Part shown: positions 5,936 through 12,747 of the stretch, piece by piece
Layout: each line of letters opens with the position of its first letter
Numbering within the stretch: the first letter of the stretch is position 1
DNA from: an uncultured Oscillospiraceae bacterium
GTDB taxonomy: Bacteria > Bacillota > Clostridia > Oscillospirales > Oscillospiraceae
NCBI GenBank assembly: GCA_934591725.1
Contig: CAKTPR010000053.1
Location: 1-15,164 of the forward strand
DNA length: 15,164 nucleotides
Direction of reading: 5' to 3'
Made by a program: the position numbers and the translations under genes
Notes under the pieces: model-generated
Databases searched by the model: none
What the model was told of the DNA's origin: nothing
Seen by the model: the letters and a program-made list of their open reading frames with translations, nothing else

Positions 5936-6415
5936 TCAATGCTTTGCAAGTTCTTCCAGCAGGCGCTCACGCAGCAGGGCGCAGCGCTCCGCCTTGTCTC
6001 CGCCGGCTAGAAGAGACGCCGGGTCGGCCGGCTCCGCAAGGGAGAAGTCGGGCAGGGCGTTTCTGCCGAACTGCTCGCTTGCCAGATCGACGAACACGCC
6101 ATTAATATAATTGAAGCTGTGCCGCCCGCCGCCGTCGAGCGGCACAGAATATACCCCGCCGCCGAAGAACTCATGCACAAGCGCCGCGGTGATCGTACAC
6201 TGGCCGATACTGGGGTTGGCCGCCGACCACTCGGGGCGGAAGCTCTCGGAGCAGGTCTCTATGCTCCACTCCTTGAGGCAGGCAAGATAAAACTCGCCTA
6301 TCGTCTCTGCGCCGCAGGCCTTGACCGGGCGGATATCATCCGCGTGCTCCCAGCCGCAGAAGCGGTAAACGGGGTCATATTTATATCCGGTGTTCTCAAT
6401 AAGCTTTATCGACAT
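5936..6415 (-). CDS. YunG-like protein of unknown function
   Basis: 159 aa. The start is supported by AAGGAG (6429-6424 on the minus strand) 8 nt before the ATG. The central part, W50-S-x-ET followed by W63-S-x-x-NPS-IGQC-x-ITA (63-76), then FFGG (83-86), GGRHSFN (96-102) and VDLASEQF (109-116), matches my memory of the YunG family of Bacillus and Clostridia, which has no established role. The conserved C73, H99 and D110 fall in the order expected for a cysteine-hydrolase or transglutaminase-like fold; this is inference. No signal peptide, so cytoplasmic. It is the second gene after pgeF, with a 17-nt gap, so the two are co-transcribed. Confidence 0.7.
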   Translation of the reverse strand: MSIKLIENTGYKYDPVYRFCGWEHADDIRPVKACGAETIGEFYLACLKEWSIETCSESFRPEWSAANPSIGQCTITAALVHEFFGGGVYSVPLDGGGRHSFNYINGVFVDLASEQFGRNALPDFSLAEPADPASLLAGGDKAERCALLRERLLEELAKH

Positions 6416-6432
6416 GGCTTCAACTCCTTGAT

Positions 6433-7194
6433 CTATATAAGCATTATCGCGGTGAGCATATGATCCGCGCCGGGTTCGCCGTCATGCAGCTGGCGCCGGT
6501 GCGAGTAAAACCGGCCGTCATGGTAGGTACACAGGCCGCAGTCATATATTCTGTCCGGGCGCACGCCGCAGCGCTCCAGCGAAAGGCGTATGGCCAGATT
6601 CACATCTAAAGTATACTTCCCGTTTGGCTTCGGCAGGAAGAGCCGGTCGACCTCACTTTGACTATAATTGACCCGAAACGGCTCCATCAGCTCCCCGCCG
6701 ACCTCATAGCAGCGGCGGCAGATGCAGGGGCCGAAAGCGACCATGACATTTTCCGGCTCAGTACCGTACTCCTGCCGCATCTTCTCCACGGCCTTGACGG
6801 CGATGAGTGACGCCGTCCCCTTCCATCCGCTGTGAACCATGCCGACAGCTTTGTTCACCGGGTCGAGCAGATAGACCGGGGTACAGTCCGACTCCATGGA
6901 GGTGAGCAGCAGGCCGCGCTCGTTCGTGATGATCCCGTCGGCAGGCTCAACGGGATCGCTGCGCCAGAAGGTGTTCATTCCGGCGTCGGCATGGGTGACA
7001 GGACGCACGATGTCAGTATGCCGCTGGAAGGTGGAGACGATGTCCCGCTCCGTAAGGCCGAGGTGACTGAGCACCTCGCGGTAGCCGCGGTGCCCCTCCT
7101 CGGAGTTGCTGAGCCAGCAGCCGTGCCCCTTTGAGGTGAAGACGGTCTTCACCAGACCCGTCGCATCAAACGCTTCTATATTATAATAGTCCAT
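6433..7194 (-). CDS. pgeF: PgeF/YlmD-type peptidoglycan editing factor (polyphenol oxidase/laccase-domain family)
   Basis: 253 aa, normal length. Likely metal-site residues of the family are H59 (in QRHTD), C104 (in ESDCTPVYLLDP) and H121 (in GMVHSGWKGT). GPCICRRCYEV (155-165) and the closing FYSHRR (229-234) are also family hallmarks. E. coli PgeF (YfiH) keeps L-Ser out of the peptidoglycan stem peptide by acting on wrong UDP-MurNAc-peptide intermediates; related proteins have also been reported as purine nucleoside/adenosine-processing enzymes. The ATG at 7194 has GGAG about 10 nt upstream; the nearby ATG at 7199 is out of frame and stops quickly. The gene is transcribed divergently from the MATE gene. 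A -10-like TATTAT/TATAGT lies near 7220-7228 on the minus strand, without a convincing -35. Confidence 0.85.
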   Translation of the reverse strand: MDYYNIEAFDATGLVKTVFTSKGHGCWLSNSEEGHRGYREVLSHLGLTERDIVSTFQRHTDIVRPVTHADAGMNTFWRSDPVEPADGIITNERGLLLTSMESDCTPVYLLDPVNKAVGMVHSGWKGTASLIAVKAVEKMRQEYGTEPENVMVAFGPCICRRCYEVGGELMEPFRVNYSQSEVDRLFLPKPNGKYTLDVNLAIRLSLERCGVRPDRIYDCGLCTYHDGRFYSHRRQLHDGEPGADHMLTAIMLI

Positions 7195-7265
7195 TTCATT
7201 TTTCTCCGTGTTTATTCTTGTGACTATAATAACACCAAACGGGCAAAAAATCTACATTCCGGGGC

Positions 7266-7294
7266 TTGAAATCGGCATTCGGCAGTGCTATACT
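7266..7294 (+). promoter_or_regulatory. Promoter for the first MATE gene
   Basis: TTGAAA (7266-7271), 17-nt spacer, TATACT (7289-7294), with an extended -10 TGC directly before it. Expected transcript start is about 7301. This rules out start codons upstream of it and leaves a leader of about 45 nt. Confidence 0.75.
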
Positions 7295-7301
7295 CTGCTC
7301 C

Positions 7302-7335
7302 TGCATCGAGGCCGAAACGGCTATAACAGGATGCA
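7302..7335 (+). promoter_or_regulatory. Short structured leader before the first MATE gene
   Basis: TGCATC (7302-7307) can pair with GATGCA (7330-7335), enclosing a small GCCG-AAA-CGGC hairpin (7311-7321). The ribosome site AGAGGG (7336-7341) begins directly after the outer stem. A translational control element is possible but nothing recognisable is present. Confidence 0.3.
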
Positions 7336-7345
7336 AGAGGGAAAT

Positions 7346-8722
7346 ATGCAGCGCACACACAGAGCTCATTACCATCACAGCCGGGCAATAGAGATGACCT
7401 CAGGGTCGCTCTGGAAAAATATACTTCTCTTCAGCATACCGCTTGTACTGACGCAGCTATTGGAGATCCTGTTCAATCTCAGCGACGTCGCCGTGGCAGG
7501 AAAGTTCGCGGACTACCGGGCGCTCGGCGCGGTGGGCTCGACAACGCAGCTCGTCACGCTCTTCACCGGCTTTCTGATAGGGCTGGGCAGCGGCGTAAAC
7601 GTCGAGGTCGCCCGCTCGCTCGGCGCTGAGGACAAAGAAAGAACAGAGAAGAATATCCATACCTCCTTCATCATCTGCGCGGCGGTCGGCGTGCTGCTGT
7701 GCCTTATCTGCCGTGTCTTTGCAAGGGACCTACTGGTGCTGCTGCACACAAAGGATGAGCTGCTTGAAGGCGCGGTGCTGTACTTCAGCATCTACGCGCT
7801 TGGTCTGCCGGCGATGGCTGTATATAACTTCGGCAACGGTGTGCTGAGCGCCGCCGGGGACACGAAAAGGCCGCTGCTGTACCTGACGGTATCGGGCATA
7901 CTGAACGTGATACTTAACCTGTTCTTCGTCATAAAGTGCCATATGGCGGCGGACGGCGTGGCTATCGCGAGCGTTATAGCACAGGTGCTGTCAGCGGTGA
8001 TGATAACGGTGCACCTCTGCCGCAGGAACGACGACTGCCGCCTGTCCTTCTCAAAGCTCCGCTTCAACGGCCAGAGCGCTTCGCGCGTGCTGATGCTTGG
8101 GATACCAACAGGCTTGCAGCATGCGATATTCGCGGTGGCAAACATGTTCGTACAGGCGGGCCTGAACACCTTCGATGCGGTCACAGTCTCCGGAAACTCC
8201 GCGTCGGTCAATGCCGACGAACTGATATTCAACACGCAGGCTGCGTTCTACACGGCCTGTTCGAGCTTCATAAGCCGCAACTGGGGCGCCGGACGCAAGG
8301 AGCGCATACTGAAGAGCTACATTGTAAGCCTTGCATACTCCTTTGCGGCAGGCGCGATAGGAGGTTTGCTGCTGCTCGGCTTTGGAAGAGAGTTCCTGTC
8401 GATTTTTGCAAACGAGCAGGCGGTCATAGAGGCGGGAATGCAGCGCATAAAGATCATGTGCTTCTCCTATGGCGTCGGCGCGTTCATGGACTGCTCGATA
8501 GCCGCGGCGCGGGGACTTGGGAAGAGCATAGTGCCGATGATAATAGTAGTGCTCGGCTCCTGCGTTTTCCGCGTGGTGTGGATATACACGGTGTTCGCGT
8601 TCTATAAAACGATACCGGCGCTCTATCTGCTGTACATCTTCTCATGGGCGATAACCGGCGCTGCCGAGACGCTCTACTTCCGCAGGGTATACAGGCAGTG
8701 CATGGCGGGGACGCTGGCGTAG
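7346..8722 (+). CDS. MATE family efflux transporter (first copy)
   Basis: 458 aa with about 12 hydrophobic helices. The ATG at 7346 is chosen because AGAGGG (7336-7341) lies 4 nt before it and the promoter is at 7266-7294. The frame is open further upstream, but that part precedes the transcript start. MATE hallmarks: residues 17-45 (MTSGSLWKNILLFSIPLVL...), an LEILFNLSDVAVAGKF helix 1, GLPAMAVYNFGNGVLSAAGDTKRPL, and a second half with AVANMFVQAGLNTFDAVTVSGNSA. These proteins expel drugs, metabolites or toxins using Na+ or H+. The substrate cannot be told. The N-terminus before the first helix is His/Arg-rich (MQRTHRAHYHHSR). Shares little obvious sequence with the second MATE in this window, so it is not a recent duplicate. 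Single-gene transcript with its own terminator. Confidence 0.9.
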   Translation: MQRTHRAHYHHSRAIEMTSGSLWKNILLFSIPLVLTQLLEILFNLSDVAVAGKFADYRALGAVGSTTQLVTLFTGFLIGLGSGVNVEVARSLGAEDKERTEKNIHTSFIICAAVGVLLCLICRVFARDLLVLLHTKDELLEGAVLYFSIYALGLPAMAVYNFGNGVLSAAGDTKRPLLYLTVSGILNVILNLFFVIKCHMAADGVAIASVIAQVLSAVMITVHLCRRNDDCRLSFSKLRFNGQSASRVLMLGIPTGLQHAIFAVANMFVQAGLNTFDAVTVSGNSASVNADELIFNTQAAFYTACSSFISRNWGAGRKERILKSYIVSLAYSFAAGAIGGLLLLGFGREFLSIFANEQAVIEAGMQRIKIMCFSYGVGAFMDCSIAAARGLGKSIVPMIIVVLGSCVFRVVWIYTVFAFYKTIPALYLLYIFSWAITGAAETLYFRRVYRQCMAGTLA

Positions 8723-8744
8723 GCTTTCCTTTTATATTGAGTTT

Positions 8745-8779
8745 ATATGCTTTCGGTTTCTTCCGGAAGCATATTTTTT
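8745..8779 (+). terminator. Terminator after the first MATE gene
   Basis: ATATGCTTTCGG (8745-8756) pairs with CCGGAAGCATAT (8763-8774) with one G-U, followed by a T-run to 8779. Confidence 0.88.
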
Positions 8780-8800
8780 ACAAAAATCTTCTTTTCCCCG

Positions 8801-8829
8801 TTGACATTTTCAGGGAGCCGGTTTATAAT
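8801..8829 (+). promoter_or_regulatory. Perfect consensus sigma-A promoter for the symporter/enoate-reductase operon
   Basis: TTGACA (8801-8806), exactly 17 nt, TATAAT (8824-8829). The leader of about 65 nt contains AGCGCT (8845-8850) and the 10-bp palindrome TAGTTAACTA (8858-8867), a possible repressor site. Such a strong promoter would be expected to need a repressor. Confidence 0.85.
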
Positions 8830-8900
8830 TCTTCACGTCGCTACAGCGCTAATGTGGTAGTTAACTAAACGCAGTCTATGAGGAGATAAGGAGAAACGAG

Positions 8901-10268
8901 ATGGCAGTTATTATAGTTATTCTGGTCATATACATGGCCGGTATGCTGGCAATAGGCTTTGCCGGGAAGAAAAAGAGCGCGACCATGACGGAATTTCTCA
9001 CGGCGGGCAAATCCGGCGGTATGTTCGTGATGGTATGCACATACATCGGCGCACACGTCGGCAACGGCATTGTCGTCGGCGGCGCGCAGTACGGCGCTGA
9101 ATACGGCATAGGCGGTATGTGGTACGGTCTCGGCGCGTGCCTGTCCTACGTGCTTTTCGCGCTGGTAATGTCAAGGCTGCTGTATACACGCGGATACATC
9201 ACCATCCCCGATCTCATCCGCGACCGCTATAAGAGCAAGTTTGCTTCCGTGCTGATGGCAGTGCTCAATATCTGCGCATCTCTCGGCATCATGGCAGCCC
9301 AGATAATGGCAGGCTGCGCGCTGTTTGAAGCGCTCGGCCTCAACTCGACCCTCGGCGGGATCGTGATGGCGGTGGTCGTATTCATCTACTGCTCCATCTC
9401 CGGTATGTGGGGAGTTATGATAACGGACTCCGTGCAGACGCTCGTGATATTCTTCTCTACGGTCTTCTGCATAGTTATCGTTGCGATGCACGGCGGGTTT
9501 GACACCATATCAGCAGCGCTGCCCGCAAGCTCTTTCGACCCTGTTCCGTTCAGTGGGGAGCGCCTTGTGATGATGCTCGTCCCCGGCGCGCTCAACGGAC
9601 TGATCTCCGGCGCGGCCTACCAGCGCACGGCCTCCTGCAAGGATGAAAAGGTCGCGTTCTGGTCGCCGATAATCGCGGCGGCGGCACTGATACCGTTCGT
9701 TATAATGCCGGTCGTTATCGGCATGTACGGAAAGGCGCTTTTCCCGGATGCGCCGACCGCTTCGATACTCTTCACGGTCGTCCTGCAGGATATGCCCCCG
9801 ATCGTCGCCGGGCTGATGATCGCAGCGGTTCTCTCGGCGGTCATGTCCACGATGGACATAGGCCTGCTCAATGTCACGGCGAACGCCGTCAACGACATTT
9901 ACTTCAAGACGCTCAACCCCAAGGCAGATGAAAAGAAGCTCGGCCGCCTGTCGGCCATAGTCACGTTCGTATCCGGCGTGATCGCGCTGGTGCTGGCTAT
10001 CAGCTCTTCGAGCATCCTCTCGCTGCTGTCCTCCACCTACTCGATAATGAATGCCGGTGCGCTCGTCATGGTTCTCGGCGGCGTTTTCTGGAAGAAAGGC
10101 ACCAAGGAGGGCGCGATCGCCAGCGCTCTATGCGGCATGGCCATGATCATTCTCAACAAGTGCGGCGTGCAGATCCCGTACATTGCCTTTACCTCTCTCA
10201 TCCCGGCGCTGATAGCTTACATCGTCGTAAGCCTTGCGACGCAGCCTAAGAACGCCGAAGCAAAGTAA
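8901..10268 (+). CDS. Sodium:solute symporter (SSS family)
   Basis: 455 aa, about 13 hydrophobic segments. AAGGAG (8888-8893) is 7 nt before the ATG. SSS hallmarks: the N-terminal FLTAGKSGG (32-40), the AYQRTASCKDEKVAFW stretch (239-254), and the Na+-site region GLMIAAVLSAVMSTMDIGLLNVTANAVNDIY (304-334 region, MST at 315-317 and the D-x-Y end). SSS proteins co-transport sodium with sugars, amino acids, carboxylates, vitamins or bile-type acids; the substrate is not readable from sequence. The next gene, a flavin-dependent enoate-reductase-like enzyme, starts 25 nt downstream without a promoter. The pair therefore probably takes up and reduces one unsaturated compound. Confidence 0.9.
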   Translation: MAVIIVILVIYMAGMLAIGFAGKKKSATMTEFLTAGKSGGMFVMVCTYIGAHVGNGIVVGGAQYGAEYGIGGMWYGLGACLSYVLFALVMSRLLYTRGYITIPDLIRDRYKSKFASVLMAVLNICASLGIMAAQIMAGCALFEALGLNSTLGGIVMAVVVFIYCSISGMWGVMITDSVQTLVIFFSTVFCIVIVAMHGGFDTISAALPASSFDPVPFSGERLVMMLVPGALNGLISGAAYQRTASCKDEKVAFWSPIIAAAALIPFVIMPVVIGMYGKALFPDAPTASILFTVVLQDMPPIVAGLMIAAVLSAVMSTMDIGLLNVTANAVNDIYFKTLNPKADEKKLGRLSAIVTFVSGVIALVLAISSSSILSLLSSTYSIMNAGALVMVLGGVFWKKGTKEGAIASALCGMAMIILNKCGVQIPYIAFTSLIPALIAYIVVSLATQPKNAEAK

Positions 10269-10293
10269 ACGCATGGCAGGAGGAAAAGCACGC

Positions 10294-12246
10294 ATGGAAT
10301 ATAAATACCCGCATCTGTTCAGCCCCATAAAGGTCGGGCGGCTGACGCTCAAGAACCGCATCGAGGCCGCGCCCGTCAACATCTCGAACCTGCCGATAAG
10401 CGGATACCCGACGGCGGAGAACATCGCGATCTTTGAGGGGAAGGCAAAGGGCGGAGCGGCGATAGTTCACATGGGCGAATGCCGCATCGACATGAAGACC
10501 GGCATTTCACACAAGCTCTGCATCGCGCTGGACGACCCGGAGGTGCTCCCCTATCTCCATGCGGCGACGGACGCAATAAAAAAGCACAACGCCTTTGCGG
10601 CGGTAGAGCTGATACATCCGGGCACGCGGGCAAACCCAGAATACTACGACGGGCCTATCTGGGGGCCGAGCGCGGGGCCGGGACATCTCGGCAAGGATTA
10701 CAGCGAGCTTGACCAGGAGACTATAGACTATATCGTTGAGCGCTTCGGCGACGCTGCGGAGATGGCAAAGCTCGGCGGCGTGGATATCGTGATGATCCAC
10801 GCCGGGCACGGGTGGCTGCTGCACCAGTTCCTCTCGCCGCTCAACAACCGCAGAACGGACAAATACGGCGGCTGCCTTGAAAACCGCGCACGGATCACGA
10901 TGGAGGTCATCGCGAACATCCGCAAAAAATGCGGGGACGATTTTCCAATTGAGGTGCGCATGAGCGGCACAGAGATCGTCGAGGGCGGGCTGACGCTTGA
11001 AGACCAGATAGAATTCGCAAAGCTTCTGGACGGCAAGGTCGACCTCATCCACGTGACCTCCGGCACGTTCCACGTCCCATCGACCAACCAGCACATGATC
11101 CCCAACGGGTTTCTCCCGCAGGGCTGCAACGTATATCTCGCCGAGGCGATCAAGAAAGAGATGAAGCACACCCCGGTGGTCACAGTCGGCGCGCTCGGCG
11201 ACCCCGACCTGATGGAGAGCATCATTGCCGAGGGCCGGGCGGATATCGTCGCGCTGGCGCGGCCGCTGCTTGCCGACCCGGAGCTGCCGAACAAGCTCAA
11301 GGCCGGGAGAGAGGATCTGGTATACCCCTGCCTGCGCTGCATGGCCTGCATAAGCGAATCCTTTGTGCCTTATGTGCGCCACTGCTCGCGTATACGCCGC
11401 TGCCCGGCAAACCCCACGGCATATAAAGAAATTCCGGCAAGTCAGGTCAAAAAAACTGACGAGCCGAAGCGTGTTCTTGTGATAGGCGGCGGCCCCGCCG
11501 GTATGGAAGCGGCGGCGGAGCTTGCCGAGCGCGGCCACAGCGTCGTGCTGTGCGAAAGGGCGCAGGAGCTCGGCGGAGCGATGCGCTATGCGAAGTACGT
11601 GCCGTTCAAGCAGAAGGTCGACCAGCTGATGCAGGTGATGATACGGCGGCTGGAGCGCAGCGGGGCGGAGCTTCGGCTCGGCACCGAGGCAACGCCGGAG
11701 TTGGTTGAAGAATTGCAGCCCGACGTGATAGTAGCCGCGCTCGGCGCAAAGGCCAAACGCCCCGATATTCCGGGCGGAGGAAACGCAATCATGGCGGCCG
11801 ACGCGCTGCGGGATATCGATTCCATCGGGCAGACTGCCGCGGTCATAGGCGGCGGGCTTGTGGGCTGTGAGATCGCATTGCAGCTCGGAATGATGGGGCG
11901 GAGCGTACAGCTCATCAGCCGAAAAAAAGAGGTCTGCCGCGACGCGGCGTATCTCTACCGCGAGGGTCTTCTGATGGAGCTGGAAAAGGTTCCCGTAACG
12001 ATCCTGAACGAAGCGGACTGCGTGGCTGTCACAGAAAACGGAGCCGTGATACGCACTCCGGACGGCAGCGAGCTGGAGCTGAAAGCGGATTCGGTCATCT
12101 GGGCGGGCGGTCATCTGCCGCTGGACGACGAAGCGGAGCAGTTCCGCGCGCTCGCTTACGATTTCTGGAAGATCGGCGACTGCGCGCAGGTCAGGAAAAT
12201 ATTCAACGCCAGACGCGAGGGCTATAACGCGGGCTCAAATATTTAA
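10294..12246 (+). CDS. Old-yellow-enzyme/2-enoate reductase family oxidoreductase (FMN + Fe-S + FAD)
   Basis: 650 aa. The ATG at 10294 is 10 nt after GGAGG (10279-10283); an in-frame ATG at 10273 has no ribosome site. Layout follows FadH, BaiCD/BaiH and clostridial enoate reductases. Residues 1-335 are an FMN TIM barrel (HGWLLHQFLSPLNNRRTDKYGG, 172-193). A 4Fe-4S site follows (C346, C349, C352, and C370 before PANP; extra C364). Then come FAD GGGPAG (398-403), a second Rossmann motif GGGLVG (519-524) and the final GDC (628-630). These enzymes reduce an activated C=C bond with NAD(P)H: enoates, dienoyl-CoA, steroid or bile-acid enones, bilirubin. Where E. coli FadH has the proton-donating Tyr166 (GYL), this protein has W174. 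The Cys spacing is also altered. Cytoplasmic; second gene of the operon with the symporter. The substrate is unknown. Confidence 0.88.
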   Translation: MEYKYPHLFSPIKVGRLTLKNRIEAAPVNISNLPISGYPTAENIAIFEGKAKGGAAIVHMGECRIDMKTGISHKLCIALDDPEVLPYLHAATDAIKKHNAFAAVELIHPGTRANPEYYDGPIWGPSAGPGHLGKDYSELDQETIDYIVERFGDAAEMAKLGGVDIVMIHAGHGWLLHQFLSPLNNRRTDKYGGCLENRARITMEVIANIRKKCGDDFPIEVRMSGTEIVEGGLTLEDQIEFAKLLDGKVDLIHVTSGTFHVPSTNQHMIPNGFLPQGCNVYLAEAIKKEMKHTPVVTVGALGDPDLMESIIAEGRADIVALARPLLADPELPNKLKAGREDLVYPCLRCMACISESFVPYVRHCSRIRRCPANPTAYKEIPASQVKKTDEPKRVLVIGGGPAGMEAAAELAERGHSVVLCERAQELGGAMRYAKYVPFKQKVDQLMQVMIRRLERSGAELRLGTEATPELVEELQPDVIVAALGAKAKRPDIPGGGNAIMAADALRDIDSIGQTAAVIGGGLVGCEIALQLGMMGRSVQLISRKKEVCRDAAYLYREGLLMELEKVPVTILNEADCVAVTENGAVIRTPDGSELELKADSVIWAGGHLPLDDEAEQFRALAYDFWKIGDCAQVRKIFNARREGYNAGSNI

Positions 12247-12252
12247 GCGCAT

Positions 12253-12290
12253 AAAAAGGCTGTGGAGGATTTTTCTTCACAGCCTTTTTT
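12253..12290. terminator. Bidirectional terminator between the enoate-reductase-like gene and csoR-like gene
   Basis: AAAAAGGCTGTG (12253-12264) pairs with CACAGCCTTTTT (12278-12289), and GGAGGA/TTTTCTT can extend the stem inward. It has U-runs on both strands between two convergent genes. Confidence 0.9.
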
Positions 12291-12291
12291 C

Positions 12292-12663
12292 TTATATGAA
12301 CTTATCGATAGCGTCGTTGAGGTGCTGGAGACTGTCGCCGTCGCCGTGGTCGGCGCCGCTGATGCAGTGCTCGATATGATCCTTCAGGATTATCTTGGCG
12401 GTATTATTGAGCGCGGAGCGCACCGCCGCAAGCTGGATGAGCACATCGGTGCAGTCCCGCCCCTCCTCGACCATGCGCTTCACGGACTCAAGGTGCCCGA
12501 TGGCGCGGGCAAGGCGGTTCACGACGGCCTTTGTCTGCGTATGCGTATGTCCGTGCCCGTGCTCATGGGTATGGGCGTGGACGTGACCGTCGCCGTGGTC
12601 GTGGTAGTACAGCTCCCCGGTATCATGCTCCTCGGTAAGCGCGTTTATGTTCTCGTCTGTCAT
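12292..12663 (-). CDS. CsoR-type metal-sensing repressor with His-rich N-terminus
   Basis: 123 aa. The ATG at 12663 follows AGAGGA with 7 nt spacing; the frame is open upstream but that part precedes the transcript start. Residues 45-105 are the CsoR/RcnR all-helical DNA-binding domain (VVNRLARAIGHLESVKRMVEEGRDCTDVL). C71, H96 and C100 have the same spacing as the Cu(I) ligands C36, H61 and C65 of M. tuberculosis CsoR, so copper-type sensing is most likely. Residues 13-41 hold eleven His (HDHGDGHVHAHTHEHGHGHTHT), which could bind Ni, Zn or Cu. This N-terminal extension is familiar in clostridial members. No metal efflux gene is adjacent: the neighbours are a convergent enoate reductase and an unknown membrane protein, so the regulon is unclear. 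Autoregulation is suggested by the palindrome in its leader. Confidence 0.88.
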   Translation of the reverse strand: MTDENINALTEEHDTGELYYHDHGDGHVHAHTHEHGHGHTHTQTKAVVNRLARAIGHLESVKRMVEEGRDCTDVLIQLAAVRSALNNTAKIILKDHIEHCISGADHGDGDSLQHLNDAIDKFI

Positions 12664-12683
12664 AGTATTTCCTCTTTTATAAA

Positions 12684-12704
12684 GGGCACGCCAAAGGCGT
12701 GCCC
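12684..12704 (-). promoter_or_regulatory. GC-rich palindrome in the csoR leader; operator or terminator of the upstream gene
   Basis: GGGCACGCC (12684-12692) and GGCGTGCCC (12696-12704) flank a 3-nt centre. On the minus strand it is followed by TTTATAAAAG, a weak U-tail, so it can end the membrane-protein gene. It also lies just after the csoR transcript start, where GC-rich inverted repeats bound by CsoR/RcnR proteins are usually found. Confidence 0.55.
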
Positions 12705-12718
12705 TCAGTATCTTGTGT

Positions 12719-12747
12719 ATTCTACATGAAGCGGCAGCGCAAGTCAA
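12719..12747 (-). promoter_or_regulatory. Promoter for the csoR-like gene
   Basis: On the minus strand: TTGACT (12747-12742), 17-nt spacer, TAGAAT (12724-12719). The -35 box covers the stop codon (12744-12746) of the upstream gene. Transcription would begin near 12712, just before the palindrome. Confidence 0.7.

Noticed and set aside
5809..5970. Extension of the flavoprotein by 54 codons to an ATG at 5970
   Set aside because: The extension would cross a consensus promoter (5854-5882) and a hairpin (5901-5927). The ATG at 5808 has an ideal ribosome site.
7208..7345. Upstream starts for the first MATE gene, including ATG 7331
   Set aside because: The strong promoter at 7266-7294 lies inside the longer version, and ATG 7331 has no ribosome site, whereas ATG 7346 has AGAGGG at the right distance.
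10507..12114. A 535-codon open frame on the minus strand
   Set aside because: It lies wholly antisense to the enoate-reductase-like gene, whose domains and motifs are clear. Long antisense frames are common in GC-rich genes. Its translation is Arg/His/Ala-rich with no recognisable domain.
12684..12704. CRISPR-like or mobile-element repeat
   Set aside because: It is a single short palindrome with no second copy seen in the window and no repeat-spacer pattern or transposase.
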